DNA of 64,000 bases from NCBI RefSeq assembly GCF_034067285.1, contig NZ_CP139286.1, positions 310,001 through 374,000 of the forward strand. Direction: 5' to 3'. This document shows, in pieces, positions 10,401-20,572 of this stretch; position 1 is the stretch's first letter; each line of letters opens with the position of its first letter. The notes beneath the pieces were generated by a model that saw only the letters and a list, made by a program, of their open reading frames with translations, was not told the origin of the DNA and did not search any database. Source of the DNA: Acinetobacter pittii (GTDB taxonomy: Bacteria; Pseudomonadota; Gammaproteobacteria; Pseudomonadales; Moraxellaceae). Made by a program: the position numbers and the translations under genes.

Positions 10401-11900
10401 ATTTTTGACTTGAAACAAGTTAACCCGAAAGCAATGGTATCTGTGAAATTGGTATCTGAACCGGGTGTGGGAACAATTGCAGCAGGTGTTGCTAAGGCAT
10501 ATGCGGACTTCATTACCATTTCTGGTTATGACGGTGGTACGGCGGCATCTCCACTTTCTTCAATTCACCATGCGGGTTCTCCATGGGAATTGGGTCTTAG
10601 TGAGGCGCATCAAGCACTTCGTGTAAACGACTTGCGCGGAAAAGTACGTGTACAAACTGATGGTGGTTTAAAAACTGGTCTTGATGTGATCAAGGCAGCA
10701 ATTTTAGGGGCGGAAAGTTTCGGCTTTGGTTCAACACCAATGATCGCTCTAGGTTGTAAATACCTCCGTATTTGTCACTTAAACAACTGTGCAACTGGTG
10801 TTGCAACTCAACAAGATCATTTACGTCAAGAACACTACATTGGCGAGCCAGAAATGCTCATCAACTTCTTCCACTTTATTGCGGAAGAAACGCGTGAATG
10901 GTTGGCTGCTTTAGGTGTTTCTTCATTGAAAGACTTAATTGGTCGTGTTGATTTACTTGAAGTATTACCGGGCGAAACTGAAAAGCATGCTCACCTTGAT
11001 TTAAGTGCGTTATTAACTTCACATCCTTCTGCTGAAGGTAAAGCGCAATACTGTCAAGTAGAAGGTAATGCACCATTTGATAAAGGCGTTTTAGCTGAGA
11101 AAATGGTTGCTGAAATACTTCCTGCAATTGAATCAAGTGCAGGTGGTCAGTTCAACTTCAAGGTCGTGAACTGTGACCGTTCGATCGGTGCTCGTGTATC
11201 AGGTGAAATTGCTCGTCGCTATGGCAACTTGGGTATGGAAGCACATCCGGTTGTAATGAACTTAACTGGTACGGCTGGTCAGTCTCTTGGGGTTTGGAAT
11301 GCTGGTGGTTTACATATCCGTCTTGAGGGTGATGCAAACGACTATGTAGGTAAAGGTATGGCTGGTGGTCGTATTTCGATTTTCCCACCACAAGGTTCGC
11401 CTTTCCAAACACAAAATACGGCAATTATTGGTAATACGTGTTTGTATGGCGCAACTGGCGGTAAGCTTTTTGCAGCAGGTACAGCGGGTGAGCGTTTTGC
11501 AGTTCGTAACTCTGGTGCATTTGCTGTAATCGAAGGTGCCGGTGATCACTGTTGTGAATATATGACAGGTGGTGTTGTGACTGTACTTGGTAAAGTAGGC
11601 CATAACTTTGGTGCGGGCATGACTGGTGGTTTTGCTTATGTACTTGACCTTGATAATGACTTCGTAGATTACTACAACCACGAATTGATTGATTTAAATC
11701 GTATTTCAACAGAATCTATGGAAGATCATAAAGAGTTCTTGTTGCGTATTATCGATGAGCACATTAAAGAAACTGGTAGTGCTTGGGCTTATAAAATCCG
11801 CAATGAGTTCGATTTCTACAGCCGTAAATTCTGGCTTGTGAAACCAAAAGCTGCTAATTTGCAAACGCTTTTGAAAACAACACAAGCTGACCCACAATAA
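7419..11900 (+). CDS. gltB: Glutamate synthase (NADPH) large subunit
   Basis: 1493 residues from the ATG at 7419, which has a good AAGAAGGG ribosome site; a TTG at 7380 would add 13 unlikely residues. GltB hydrolyses glutamine and transfers ammonia to 2-oxoglutarate. After a short propeptide, Cys25 (DN-C-GFGL) is the nucleophile of the class II amidotransferase domain (about 25-430), followed by the central domain, the FMN-binding synthase domain (about 790-1160) with 3Fe-4S cysteines C1113, C1119 and C1124, and the GXGXG beta-helix (about 1230-1430). gltD follows after 69 bases. Preceded by the predicted NtrC/sigma-54 control region. Confidence 0.97.
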   Translation: MHMPSPNTVAPAQGLYQPDEFKDNCGFGLIAHMKGESSHHLVETAIHSLSCMTHRGGIAADGKTGDGCGLLLAMPKQFFRDEAKKLSDITLSEIFAVGTVFLNTDPALAQHSKNILTKEIESDGLRVLAWRVVPTNNDALGEIALQSLPAFEQVIVNCPMGVTEVEFNRKLFLARRRAEQQLQNDPSFYVTTLCSTVISYKGLMMPAAIAEFYTDLADERLKSHIVVFHQRFSTNTLPRWPLAQPFRYLAHNGEINTITANRNWALARTPKFENPLLPGLTELDPIVNRTGSDSSSLDNMLEILVGGGMDLFRALRMLVPPAWQNVETLDADLRAFYEFNSKHMEAWDGPAGLVIQDGRHAICMLDRNGLRPARWVITKNDYITLASEIGVWGYEPEDVISKGRVGPGQILVVDTLTGKVLDTKDVSTHLKNMRPYREWLRDHAIRLKANPELEEQLVDKGLTGDALKAAQKMFMVTFEERDQLLRPIAESGQEAVGSMGDDTPMAVLSRQVRHVTDYFRQQFAQVTNPPIDPLRESIVMSLETCLGREQNVFEQGPEHADRIIISSPVLSNSKMQQIRSIERPGYEAVDINLNYAEEEGLQAAITRICEEAAQAVRDGKTLIVLTDKNIRQGLLPANAALATGAVHHYLIKTGLRTDANIMVETGFARDPHQFAVLLGFGATAVYPYLAYDVINDLIAKGELLGDPIHAQANFRKGIEKGLLKVLSKMGISTVASYRGGQLFEAVGLSSEVVDQCFLGVPSRIQGATFADLEKDQKKLAATAWSNRKPIDQGGLLKFVFDKEYHAFNPDVINALHKAVRSGKYEDFKEYAELVNNRPVATIRDLFKLKTTNSIPVEQVESVEDILPRFDSAGMSLGALSPEAHEAIAIAMNTIGGRSNSGEGGEDPVRYGTIRNSKIKQIASGRFGVTPAYLTSAEVLQIKVAQGAKPGEGGQLPGGKVNGLIARLRYSVPGVTLISPPPHHDIYSIEDLSQLIFDLKQVNPKAMVSVKLVSEPGVGTIAAGVAKAYADFITISGYDGGTAASPLSSIHHAGSPWELGLSEAHQALRVNDLRGKVRVQTDGGLKTGLDVIKAAILGAESFGFGSTPMIALGCKYLRICHLNNCATGVATQQDHLRQEHYIGEPEMLINFFHFIAEETREWLAALGVSSLKDLIGRVDLLEVLPGETEKHAHLDLSALLTSHPSAEGKAQYCQVEGNAPFDKGVLAEKMVAEILPAIESSAGGQFNFKVVNCDRSIGARVSGEIARRYGNLGMEAHPVVMNLTGTAGQSLGVWNAGGLHIRLEGDANDYVGKGMAGGRISIFPPQGSPFQTQNTAIIGNTCLYGATGGKLFAAGTAGERFAVRNSGAFAVIEGAGDHCCEYMTGGVVTVLGKVGHNFGAGMTGGFAYVLDLDNDFVDYYNHELIDLNRISTESMEDHKEFLLRIIDEHIKETGSAWAYKIRNEFDFYSRKFWLVKPKAANLQTLLKTTQADPQ

Positions 11901-13391
<1,491 letters not shown>

Positions 13392-13414
13392 TAAATTAAT
13401 TTGTTAAAACTCTT

Positions 13415-13444
13415 AAAAAAGCCTACTTAAAGTAGGCTTTTTTA
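13415..13444 (+). terminator. Intrinsic terminator of gltBD
   Basis: Perfect stem AAAAGCCTACTT / AAGTAGGCTTTT with an AA loop and a T-run ending at 13444. Confidence 0.85.
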
Positions 13445-13564
13445 TTATCTACCATTAATCAGTTTGATGTTTTTGGCAAATACAATAAGCTTTTTCGCCC
13501 TTTTTAGCTTTTTAGGCTCGCGACATACTCGAAACCTCCTTCTTCAATACAATAGGTGTTGAAT

Positions 13565-14452
13565 ATGAACATCGCAGGTATGACGGCAGAAAAATCATAT
13601 TTAAATCGTCGAAAAGCGTTGGGTATTACAGTGCGTCGTCTTGAATTTAATCCAAAAGCGATTAAACGGCACTATTTTGCAAAATCGCCCCTCATGTCTC
13701 ATTTTTTAACTGCACTCTCGTCAACGTTTCCGGTAGGAGAGCAATTTTTCGTAAATAGCGTACGTAATGTTCGCGATAAAGTTTCAGACTCTCAACTACA
13801 AGCACAAATTGCGGCTTTTATTGGACAAGAGGCCATGCATTCCAAAGCACATGGCGAGTTTAATGAAGCTTGGCGACGTGATGATTATAATCTGGACAGT
13901 TTTCAAAATTGGCTAAATCAGCGCGATAAATATTTAAGAACAATTTCACCTAAGCTGCAATTGGCATTGACCTGTGCGTTTGAGCATTTCACTGCTTTAC
14001 TTGGGGGATATATATTGCAGCATCCAGAGCTATTAAGAACGCTAGATGAAGATGCGCTAAAACTTTGGGTATGGCATGCGATTGAAGAAATTGAACACCG
14101 TTCGGTTGCATTTGATGTCTATCAACATGTATATGGTGATGATCGTATCCGACGTTTATTGATGCGTAGTGTCACTACAGGATTTGCGAGTCTCGCTTTT
14201 TATGGGACAACGCGTTTATTTTGGCAAGATAAATGGAACAGCTTGCCTAAAATTGGAGGTAATCTATTTGGATTGTATTTGCTAATGAAGATGCTTGTTC
14301 AGTTAATACCAGAATACTTTGCATATTACAAAAAAGACTTTCATCCGAGTCAAAAAGATTATGGCAGGATGGTTAATTACTGGAAAAGCTCTTTAGCAGA
14401 AGAATATCAAATGGCAAGTTTTGAACAAGAAAAAGATCAGCGATTGAGCTAG
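13565..14452 (+). CDS. Predicted metal-dependent hydrolase (COG3687/PF10118 type)
   Basis: 295 residues. The internal segment FIGQEAMHSKAHGEFNEAW (about 88-106) and the later HAIEEIEHRSVAFDVYQ (about 176-192) are the His/Glu-rich helices of the PF10118 family, a ferritin-like all-helical fold expected to bind two metal ions. Substrate is unknown; related proteins are common in Acinetobacter and mycobacteria. The ATG at 13565 is preferred to a GTG at 13556 because AGGTG lies just upstream at the right distance. Apparently monocistronic, between the gltBD terminator and lemA. Family assignment is from memory of the motif, function is open. Confidence 0.75.
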   Translation: MNIAGMTAEKSYLNRRKALGITVRRLEFNPKAIKRHYFAKSPLMSHFLTALSSTFPVGEQFFVNSVRNVRDKVSDSQLQAQIAAFIGQEAMHSKAHGEFNEAWRRDDYNLDSFQNWLNQRDKYLRTISPKLQLALTCAFEHFTALLGGYILQHPELLRTLDEDALKLWVWHAIEEIEHRSVAFDVYQHVYGDDRIRRLLMRSVTTGFASLAFYGTTRLFWQDKWNSLPKIGGNLFGLYLLMKMLVQLIPEYFAYYKKDFHPSQKDYGRMVNYWKSSLAEEYQMASFEQEKDQRLS

Positions 14453-14581
14453 TAGATAACCGGATCTAAAATCCAGTTTTTTAAAATCAATAAAATAAAA
14501 GCAACACAATAATGCCAAAATCATCATACAATCAGGCAAAGAGGTTAAAAATATAAAGAAAAACTTGAGGATAATGTGACG

Positions 14582-15172
14582 ATGAAAACATTGAAACAAT
14601 TTGCGATTGCAACAACACTTGCCAGTACCTTGCTGTTTTCAGGATGTGGTTATAACACTCTACAAGTAAAAGATGAGGCTGTAACAGCAGCTTGGTCTGA
14701 AGTACAAAACCAATATCAACGTCGTTCAGATTTGGTACCAAACCTGGTTAATGTAGTGAAAGGCTATGCTAAACATGAAGAGCAAGTACTCACCGAAGTA
14801 ACTCAGGCGCGTTCTAATGTTGCGGGTTTAAAAGTTGATAAAGAAGTTTTAGAAGACCCAGCTTTACTTGAAAAATATCAACAGGCTCAAAGTCAATTAA
14901 CAGGGGCATTATCTCGACTCATTGCTGTTTCGGAAAATTACCCAGATTTGAAAGCTAATACCCAATTCCAAGAATTACAAGTTCAACTTGAGGGTACAGA
15001 AAACCGCATTGCAGTTGCACGTAATCGTTATATTACAACGGTACAAGACTATAACTCATATGTGCGTCAATTCCCGCAAGCAGTAACTGCAAAAGTAATT
15101 GGTATGCATCCAAAAGCCAATTTCTCTGCAGAAGCTTCTGCTCAACAGGCTCCAAAAGTTTCTTTTGATTAA
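14582..15172 (+). CDS. lemA: LemA family lipoprotein
   Basis: 196 residues from the ATG at 14582 (GAGG upstream). Signal peptide with lipobox FSGC (Cys at about 22), then the family motif VTAAWSEVQNQYQRRSDLVPNLVNVVKGYA and the helical LemA core to about 185, including the conserved ARNRYI. LemA proteins are membrane-anchored helical-bundle proteins of unclear function, often next to TPM-domain proteins, as here. The C-terminus is Ala-rich. Confidence 0.93.
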   Translation: MKTLKQFAIATTLASTLLFSGCGYNTLQVKDEAVTAAWSEVQNQYQRRSDLVPNLVNVVKGYAKHEEQVLTEVTQARSNVAGLKVDKEVLEDPALLEKYQQAQSQLTGALSRLIAVSENYPDLKANTQFQELQVQLEGTENRIAVARNRYITTVQDYNSYVRQFPQAVTAKVIGMHPKANFSAEASAQQAPKVSFD

Positions 15173-15196
15173 TTTTATAAATCAAAGGAGTGCCGT

Positions 15197-16279
15197 ATGA
15201 GAAATACTCTATTGCTTCAATCAAAGCAAATTAAGGTCTTTATTTCGACCTTAATTTTGCTCTGTTGTGGTGTTCTTTTTCAGAATACGGCATGGAGTGA
15301 AAGCAATATTGCAACTGCTACGGATGAGACTGATACAGTAGTTGCTGGCAAAATTATACAAAAGCAACAAGCTCAAGCTTCTTCAACTAAATTAGAGGGG
15401 CAAGCTGCTTCAAGTGCTGCCCCTCAAGTCCAAGTTGCTAACGATATGGCTGATGGTGAATCAATTCGTGGTTTGCCAACTTTAAATCAGCCTGTTATTG
15501 ATCAAGCTAACATTTTAAGTGAAGCTGAGAAACAGCAGCTCGACCAAAAAATTCTAAGTTTATATCAACAAGGTAAAGCGCAAATTGGTGTCGTTATTGT
15601 TCCGACTACGGGCCAAGAAGATATTTTTGATTATGCATTACGAGTGGGTGAACAGTGGCAATTAGGTTCAGCTAAACGTGACAATGGATTACTCATTGCA
15701 GTTGCTGTAAATGATCGCCGTATGCAAATTTTAACCGGCTATGGTTTAGAAGGTGTGTTACCTGACATTGTGGCAAGTCGGATTATTCGAAACCAAATTA
15801 CACCTTATTTTAAACAAGCCCAATATGGGCAAGGTTTAAATGCAGGTCTGGATGAAATTGGAAGAATTTTAAATCTTGACCCAGAAGTAGCTCAGCAAGC
15901 TGCTCAAGATTTGAAAGAGCGCCAACATCAAGCTGCTGAAGAACAACAAGCCAAACAGACAACGCTGACAATGGCTTTATTTATTCTGGTTGCTGGAATT
16001 GTGGGATCATTTATTGTCGGTCGTCCACTTAGTGCCTCTACAGCAGGTGTCGCTGCTGCAGTAGCAGGTTTTGTAAATGGTGCTGGGCTAGTGACCAGCT
16101 TGTTACTTGGTTTTGGTATTTTCTTTTTACTCATTACTTCAATTGCCCAACTTATTTTACAGGCCATTTTAAGTGGTTCTGGTGGTGGCGGTCGCGGAGG
16201 TGGCTTCGGTGGAGGTGGTGGAGGCTATGGCGGCGGCGGAGGTCGTTTTGGCGGTGGAGGTGCTTCAGGCTCATGGTAA
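15197..16279 (+). CDS. TPM-domain membrane protein, YgcG type
   Basis: 360 residues: signal peptide or anchor at about 12-34, a Gln/Ala/Ser-rich linker, a TPM domain at about 105-230 (DQANILSEAEKQQLDQKI...NGLLIAVAVNDRRMQI), two membrane helices at about 255-315 and a glycine-rich tail (about 325-360) typical of YgcG proteins. The family is proposed to include thylakoid-type acid phosphatases; here it pairs with LemA 24 bases upstream. The ribosome site is AAAGGAG. Exact role in the membrane is unknown. Confidence 0.9.
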   Translation: MRNTLLLQSKQIKVFISTLILLCCGVLFQNTAWSESNIATATDETDTVVAGKIIQKQQAQASSTKLEGQAASSAAPQVQVANDMADGESIRGLPTLNQPVIDQANILSEAEKQQLDQKILSLYQQGKAQIGVVIVPTTGQEDIFDYALRVGEQWQLGSAKRDNGLLIAVAVNDRRMQILTGYGLEGVLPDIVASRIIRNQITPYFKQAQYGQGLNAGLDEIGRILNLDPEVAQQAAQDLKERQHQAAEEQQAKQTTLTMALFILVAGIVGSFIVGRPLSASTAGVAAAVAGFVNGAGLVTSLLLGFGIFFLLITSIAQLILQAILSGSGGGGRGGGFGGGGGGYGGGGGRFGGGGASGSW

Positions 16280-16833
16280 CAACATCAGAAACAACACAAA
16301 TTATTACTCAACCAAAAATTGAGGAATCAGTAGAACCTAGCCTAAAACGTTGGTTCAAGCACTTTTGTTACTTGCCAGCCAGCAGCCGATATTTTTCCAA
16401 ACAAGATAAACAAGCTATTGCTGATGCGGTACAGCAGGCAGAACATGGGCATGTTGGAGAAATACAGGTTGTAATTGAAGGCCATATTCCATGTTCACAA
16501 GCCTATAGACAAAATACACGTTTAAGAGCACAGCAATTATTTGCAGAATTAGGTGTTTGGGATACTGCATTAAATAGTGGTGTATTGTTATACCTAAATT
16601 TATGTGAACGAACAGTAGAAATCATATTTGATCGCGGAATTCGAAATGCGACTAACGATCAAGTCTGGCAACAGATTTGTGAAGCAATAGTACAAAAGCT
16701 TAAGCAAAAAGAATATCAACAAGCTGTAGTGATGGGCGTACAACAAATTGGAGAGGTGATGTCACAGTTTTATGACGAAAACATGCCTGATCAATCCAAT
16801 GAATTAGGCAATGCTCCGATTATTTTGAATTAA
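16273..16833 (+). CDS. Second TPM-domain protein
   Basis: 186 residues, no signal peptide or clear membrane helix. A TPM-like domain runs from about 38 to 165 (FSKQDKQAIADAVQQAEHGHVGEIQVVIE...GVLLYLNLCERTVEIIFDRGI). It overlaps the preceding gene by 7 bases, so the three genes lemA-TPM-TPM form one operon. It probably works on the cytoplasmic face as partner of the membrane TPM protein; that is inferred from linkage only. Confidence 0.85.
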   Translation: MVTTSETTQIITQPKIEESVEPSLKRWFKHFCYLPASSRYFSKQDKQAIADAVQQAEHGHVGEIQVVIEGHIPCSQAYRQNTRLRAQQLFAELGVWDTALNSGVLLYLNLCERTVEIIFDRGIRNATNDQVWQQICEAIVQKLKQKEYQQAVVMGVQQIGEVMSQFYDENMPDQSNELGNAPIILN

Positions 16834-16882
16834 GCTGCCTTGTAACCTTCCTATATTAGCTAATTTTCTTATTTTTACTTTT

Positions 16883-16917
16883 AAAGGTGACTGACAAAAA
16901 ATGTCACCTTTTTTTCT
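16883..16917 (+). terminator. Intrinsic terminator of the lemA-TPM operon
   Basis: AAAGGTGAC and GTCACCTTT pair around a short A-rich loop, followed by a run of T residues. Confidence 0.8.
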
Positions 16918-17013
16918 ATTTTTAATGAGATTTTTATCACAATAAAGAATTAAAAAATTGAAATAAGTGATGAGCTGTTTTTTATTAGTGACCTATTGCT
17001 AATAAAGTTTGAG

Positions 17014-17028
17014 TGACAAATTTTGTCA
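17014..17028 (+). promoter_or_regulatory. Probable PilR binding site (inverted repeat)
   Basis: TGACAAA-T-TTTGTCA is a perfect 7-base inverted repeat containing the TGTC/GACA cores reported for PilR sites. It lies 77 bases upstream of the sigma-54 promoter of pilA, a normal enhancer distance. The rest of 16918-17182 is AT-rich with no open reading frame. Confidence 0.55.
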
Positions 17029-17104
17029 ATTATTTACAGTGATTATAAGTCTAATAATAATTAAATTTAATATAAGTGTTTGTTTTTAAATGTTAATAAA
17101 AAGT

Positions 17105-17120
17105 TGGCATGGATGCTGCA
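17105..17120 (+). promoter_or_regulatory. Sigma-54 promoter of pilA
   Basis: TGGCAT-N5-CTGCA, with GG at 17106-17107 and GC at 17118-17119 (N10 spacing). Transcription would start near 17131, 52 bases before the pilA ATG. Sigma-54/PilRS control of pilA is established in Pseudomonas. Confidence 0.75.
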
Positions 17121-17182
17121 ATATAGTTGATAGCTGAAAAAGCTTATATAAAAACATACATACAATCTTTGGGGAAAAGGCT

Positions 17183-17644
17183 ATGAATGCACAAAAAGGT
17201 TTTACATTAATTGAACTCATGATCGTAGTTGCCATCATTGGTATTTTGGCTGCAATTGCGATTCCACAATATCAAAAATATACCGCACGTTCACAAATCA
17301 CAGCGGCATTAGCCGAGATTAGCCCAGGGAAAACTCAGTTTGAATTGGCTTTATCAGAAGGCACAACTGTTACAACTCCTGCTAATATTGGTTTAAATGC
17401 AACGACTAATAACTGTAGTGCTGTTACAGCAACCTCAACTGCGGGTACTACAGGGACTATTACTTGTACCTTAAAGGGTTCTGCAACAATCACTAGCGGG
17501 GTAATTACATTAACTCGTACTGCTGAAGCAACAGATGCTTCTGGAGTAACCACTGATACCGGTGGTTGGGCCTGTTCAATTGCAAATGCTGGTTCATCAG
17601 AAATTACAGCAGCCATTGCTCCGAAGTCATGTACAGTTTCTTAA
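17183..17644 (+). CDS. pilA: PilA, major type IV pilin
   Basis: 153 residues. Short leader ending in Gly6, cleaved before Phe7 by PilD, then the N-methylated hydrophobic helix [14 protein letters not shown]. Four cysteines (78, 95, 131, 150) can form two disulfides; the C131-C150 pair makes the C-terminal D-loop. The protein ends C-T-V-S: a terminal serine is the glycosylation site of group I-type pilins, and the next gene is the matching oligosaccharyltransferase. The middle is rich in Thr and Ala, the part that varies most between strains. Strong GGGGAAAAGG ribosome site; sigma-54 promoter upstream and terminator downstream. Confidence 0.96.
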   Translation: MNAQKGFTLIELMIVVAIIGILAAIAIPQYQKYTARSQITAALAEISPGKTQFELALSEGTTVTTPANIGLNATTNNCSAVTATSTAGTTGTITCTLKGSATITSGVITLTRTAEATDASGVTTDTGGWACSIANAGSSEITAAIAPKSCTVS

Positions 17645-17656
17645 ATAAATTAGTGT

Positions 17657-17690
17657 AAATAAAAAGGGGGGTAATCCCTCTTTTTATTTA
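17657..17690 (+). terminator. Intrinsic terminator after pilA
   Basis: Stem 17657-17670 with 17676-17689 (one G-U pair), loop GTAAT, T-rich 3' arm. It lies between pilA and tfpO, so tfpO would be made at lower level or from its own promoter. Confidence 0.75.
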
Positions 17691-17777
17691 ACTTTTTAAT
17701 AAGTTTAAAACAACAAATTTGCTTATAAGTAAAGTGTATAATTTCAATAATTTTATTAATAGTTACTAGCTTCTGGT

Positions 17778-19406
17778 ATGCAAGTATTCTTCCTATTTTT
17801 CGCTGCAATTCTATTGGGTTTTGCATGGTTGTCGCCATTTCATTATAGCCCTTGGGTGATGTTCTCCAGTGAAGTGAGTACATTTGTAGCTGGGTTATGT
17901 GTTCTAGCTGCCCTAATTCAACAAAATATTAAAATTCCTAGAGCACAGCTCTTATTACTGCCATTTACTTTTATTCCGATAGTACAGTGGGGCTTTGGTC
18001 TTGTTTTTGATTTGAGTACGGCCTTACTAAGTTCATTTTACTTGCTAGGTTTTTGGTTTATGGTCTTGGCAGGTTACAACCTATCTTTAGATCAGCAAAA
18101 GCGAGATCAATTTTTTTCTGGTTTTAGTGTTTTAGTGTTAGCAGTTTCTGTAGGAACAAGTTTTATTGCGATTTGCCAATGGTTAAATTTAGAGGCAAAT
18201 TTTATTTATATACTCAATTTGATTGGTAACCGTCCTTACGGAAATTTTGGTCAGCCCAACAATATGGCAACATTCCTAATTATTGGGTTATTAGGGTGTT
18301 TGTATCTATATGAAAAAAATAAAGCAACCGTCTGGTTACTCCTGCCTTCAGCACTCATTATTCTGTTTACGATCGCCTTAAGCCAGTCACGCACTTCATG
18401 GATCGTTTTTCCATTCTTATTCATCTACTGGATAGTTAAACAATTTAAAAAACAAAAAAAATTTGGTTTTATTCAAGGTTTTTTGTGGTGTGTTGGTTTT
18501 TTCGTAATGGCTGGCATAGTTCTGCCATTTGCTACTAGTTTAATTGAAGCATGGTCAACTACTGATGTAACCCAAGCAAATAGTTTAGTTGAAAGAGCGA
18601 GCTCTGGGTATTTGCGTTTTAATATCTGGTCACAAATGTTGCTTGCTGTACAGCAGCACCCTTGGTTGGGTTATGGTTGGAATCAAACCAGTGTGGCACA
18701 AATGACCGTTTATCATGCTTTCCCAACTGGAGAGTGGACGACTAGTGCTCATAATGTGCTGCTCGATTTAATTATTTGGAATGGTATTCCACTGGGTACT
18801 GTAATCATTACCTACTTTGCTTGCTGGTTTATTTGGTTAAACCAACAAGCTAAAAATACCATCTCAATTATTGCGATTATGATGGTATGTACAGTACTTA
18901 TTCATGCCATGCTAGAATTTCCACAACGTTACGCTTATTTCTTGCTTACTTGTGGGTTTCTACTTGGTATTGTACAAGCTCAGACTCCTGTGCTTAAAGG
19001 AATTGTCCTCAGTAAACATCTGCTTCGTTTGTCATGTGTTGTGAGTTTGCTGCTTATTATTGCGATTTTACGTGATTACAATGTCTATGTTCTAAATAGT
19101 AATTTGCTTTTTAATAATAAGCGTCCAAACGCTGAATTTATGGGAAGCGGTAAAATTTTTGTTTTAACGCAGTTTGAGCAGCGTTTAAAGTGGATTGAAC
19201 TTAATCCCCAAAATGTTTTATCTGAAGCTGATTTGGTTGAATGGGCAAATTTTGTAAAGAATAAACCTACCCCATATAACTTACGTAAATACGCAAAATT
19301 ACTCGCTTATAATGGAAAAGTAGAGCAGGCACAGCAGCAGATATTTATTTTACAGCATCTCTATAGACAGAAAATAACGCTATCGGAATTACTAAAAGAG
19401 AAGTAA
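17778..19406 (+). CDS. tfpO: TfpO, pilin-specific O-oligosaccharyltransferase
   Basis: 542 residues with about 10-12 membrane helices and a soluble C-terminal stretch after about residue 440. The family signature GNFGQPNNMA (about 154-163) and the periplasmic loop ending in SAHNVLLDLIIWNGIPLG (about 327-344) are those of PglL/Wzy_C ligases, which move a lipid-linked glycan to protein. In Acinetobacter the enzyme beside pilA glycosylates the C-terminal serine of the pilin. The pilin here does end in serine, which supports TfpO rather than the general PglL. Starts 133 bases after pilA, beyond a terminator. Confidence 0.88.
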   Translation: MQVFFLFFAAILLGFAWLSPFHYSPWVMFSSEVSTFVAGLCVLAALIQQNIKIPRAQLLLLPFTFIPIVQWGFGLVFDLSTALLSSFYLLGFWFMVLAGYNLSLDQQKRDQFFSGFSVLVLAVSVGTSFIAICQWLNLEANFIYILNLIGNRPYGNFGQPNNMATFLIIGLLGCLYLYEKNKATVWLLLPSALIILFTIALSQSRTSWIVFPFLFIYWIVKQFKKQKKFGFIQGFLWCVGFFVMAGIVLPFATSLIEAWSTTDVTQANSLVERASSGYLRFNIWSQMLLAVQQHPWLGYGWNQTSVAQMTVYHAFPTGEWTTSAHNVLLDLIIWNGIPLGTVIITYFACWFIWLNQQAKNTISIIAIMMVCTVLIHAMLEFPQRYAYFLLTCGFLLGIVQAQTPVLKGIVLSKHLLRLSCVVSLLLIIAILRDYNVYVLNSNLLFNNKRPNAEFMGSGKIFVLTQFEQRLKWIELNPQNVLSEADLVEWANFVKNKPTPYNLRKYAKLLAYNGKVEQAQQQIFILQHLYRQKITLSELLKEK

Positions 19407-19407
19407 T

Positions 19408-19441
19408 AAAAAAATCCCCTTGTACTCAAGGGGATTTTTTT
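19408..19441. terminator. Bidirectional terminator between tfpO and bfr
   Basis: AAAAAAATCCCCTTG and CAAGGGGATTTTTTT pair around TACT; A- and T-runs on both sides allow it to serve both convergent genes. Confidence 0.88.
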
Positions 19442-19449
19442 ATGAGGAA

Positions 19450-19914
19450 TTACATTTGGCTCTGGATATAGTTTTCAATACCTACGCTGCCAATAAGATC
19501 AATTTGAGTATCTAACCAATCCCAATATTCTTCTTCTTTTTCTAAAATTTCTTGAACAAGGTCACGAGTGACATAGTCTTGTTCTGTTTCAGCTAAAGCA
19601 ACCGCTTTTTGAATTGCTTCTATATTTTCTTTTACTTTACGGATATCACACTGGAGAACTTCTTCTGTGTGTTGACCAATATAAAGTTTACCTAAATGTT
19701 GAAGGTTAGGTAGACCTTCTAAAAATAAAATACGTTCAATAATTTTATCAGCATGTTTCATTTGACGAATTGATTCTTTATATTCAGCAGAACCAAGCTG
19801 CTCAATTCCCCAGTCATTAAACATACGTGAATGCAAAAAGTATTGATTAATTGCAGTTAAATGATGATACAGCACTTGATTGAGCTGATTAATGACATCA
19901 CGATTGCCTTTCAT
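19450..19914 (-). CDS. bfr: Bacterioferritin subunit, haem-binding type with degenerate ferroxidase site
   Basis: 154 residues, aligning without gaps to E. coli Bfr (158). The haem ligand Met52 is kept (QMKHAD), as are His54 and Glu127. However E. coli Glu18, Glu51, Glu94 and His130 are replaced by His18, Gln51, Val94 and Tyr130, so four of six di-iron ligands are lost. This resembles two-subunit bacterioferritins in which one subunit carries haem and the other the ferroxidase site; a catalytic partner should be encoded elsewhere. It stores iron as a 24-mer shell; bfd lies directly upstream on the same strand. Family certain, activity inferred. Confidence 0.92.
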   Translation of the reverse strand: MKGNRDVINQLNQVLYHHLTAINQYFLHSRMFNDWGIEQLGSAEYKESIRQMKHADKIIERILFLEGLPNLQHLGKLYIGQHTEEVLQCDIRKVKENIEAIQKAVALAETEQDYVTRDLVQEILEKEEEYWDWLDTQIDLIGSVGIENYIQSQM

Positions 19915-20071
19915 TGTAGCTACTCCAAAACAATTTCTGCCTCAAACTTGATTAAGGCAATCTATAAATCCATTTTAGTGAACAATCAGAGAGATGGCGA
20001 GTAATTTATGGAACAGCAAATGAAAATCGCAATCAAAAACAACACAATATTAGAAAGAAGGTTTTTATGCC

Positions 20072-20120
20072 AAAAAAAACCGCTTGAATGAGGAACTATG
20101 AATGTTCCGCAAAAAGCGGT
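20072..20120 (-). terminator. Intrinsic terminator after bfd
   Basis: On the minus strand ACCGCTT (20120-20114) pairs with AAGCGGT (20085-20079), an inner GGAAC/GTTCC stem stacks on it, and a T-run follows (A-run at 20072-20079 on the plus strand). It would separate bfd from bfr. Confidence 0.75.
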
Positions 20121-20157
20121 GGAGGAGTCAATAAATTTTGTTAAATATTCATTTTTA

Positions 20158-20352
20158 TTATGCAGCTACAGAAATACGAGCAGCGATTTCTGCTAATTCT
20201 TCGCTAATGATAGCGCGAGCTTCTGGTGCACAGCGTCCACAGCATGTACCAAGATCAAGCAAGTCGCGAATTTCACGATAGCTTTCAGCGCCATTTTCGA
20301 TAGCGTCTTTAATATCCTGATCAGTAATGCCACGACACAAGCAAACGTACAT
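20158..20352 (-). CDS. bfd: Bacterioferritin-associated ferredoxin
   Basis: 64 residues from the ATG at 20352 (MYVCLCRGIT). Cysteines C4 and C6 plus the CCGRC group (about 37-41) bind the 2Fe-2S cluster of Bfd, which docks on bacterioferritin near the haem and reduces it so that stored iron is released. Size matches E. coli Bfd (64). A Fur-box-like sequence lies about 35-55 bases upstream, as expected for a gene induced by iron starvation, and bfr is the next gene downstream. Confidence 0.95.
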   Translation of the reverse strand: MYVCLCRGITDQDIKDAIENGAESYREIRDLLDLGTCCGRCAPEARAIISEELAEIAARISVAA

Positions 20353-20387
20353 GGGAGTGATCCCCAAATATAAATGCGATAATTGAT

Positions 20388-20406
20388 ATTATTGATAATT
20401 ATTATC
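20388..20406 (-). promoter_or_regulatory. Fur box upstream of bfd
   Basis: ATTATTGATAATTATTATC matches the 19-base Fur consensus at 15 positions. It sits in the promoter region of bfd. Confidence 0.7.
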
Positions 20407-20460
20407 GTTTGTCAATGAAATTCATTTAAAATCTCATTTATCCTTATTGGGATTTTGAAT

Positions 20461-20518
20461 AAAAAAAGACCACCTAAGCGGAAATCTAAGAATAATTTAG
20501 ATTTTTACGCCAAGGTGG
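20461..20518 (-). terminator. Long-stem terminator after ridA
   Basis: Outer pairs CCACCT (20470-20475) with AGGTGG (20513-20518) and GCG with CGC, inner pairs AAATCTAA with TTTAGATTT. Read on the minus strand it ends in a T-run (A-run 20461-20467 on plus). Confidence 0.75.
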
Positions 20519-20572
20519 CTCATGTTTTAAAAATGAAATAGTGAAATTTAGATATTTTAATTTTTTTATATC

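Noticed and set aside
16180..16270. GGT/GGC-rich repeat as a possible repeat array or CRISPR-like element
   Set aside because: It encodes the glycine-rich tail common to YgcG-type TPM proteins; no spacer structure.
17335..17616. Minus-strand 93-codon open frame inside pilA
   Set aside because: Its Val/Ala-rich translation is the reverse of the Thr/Ala-rich pilin; no start signals.
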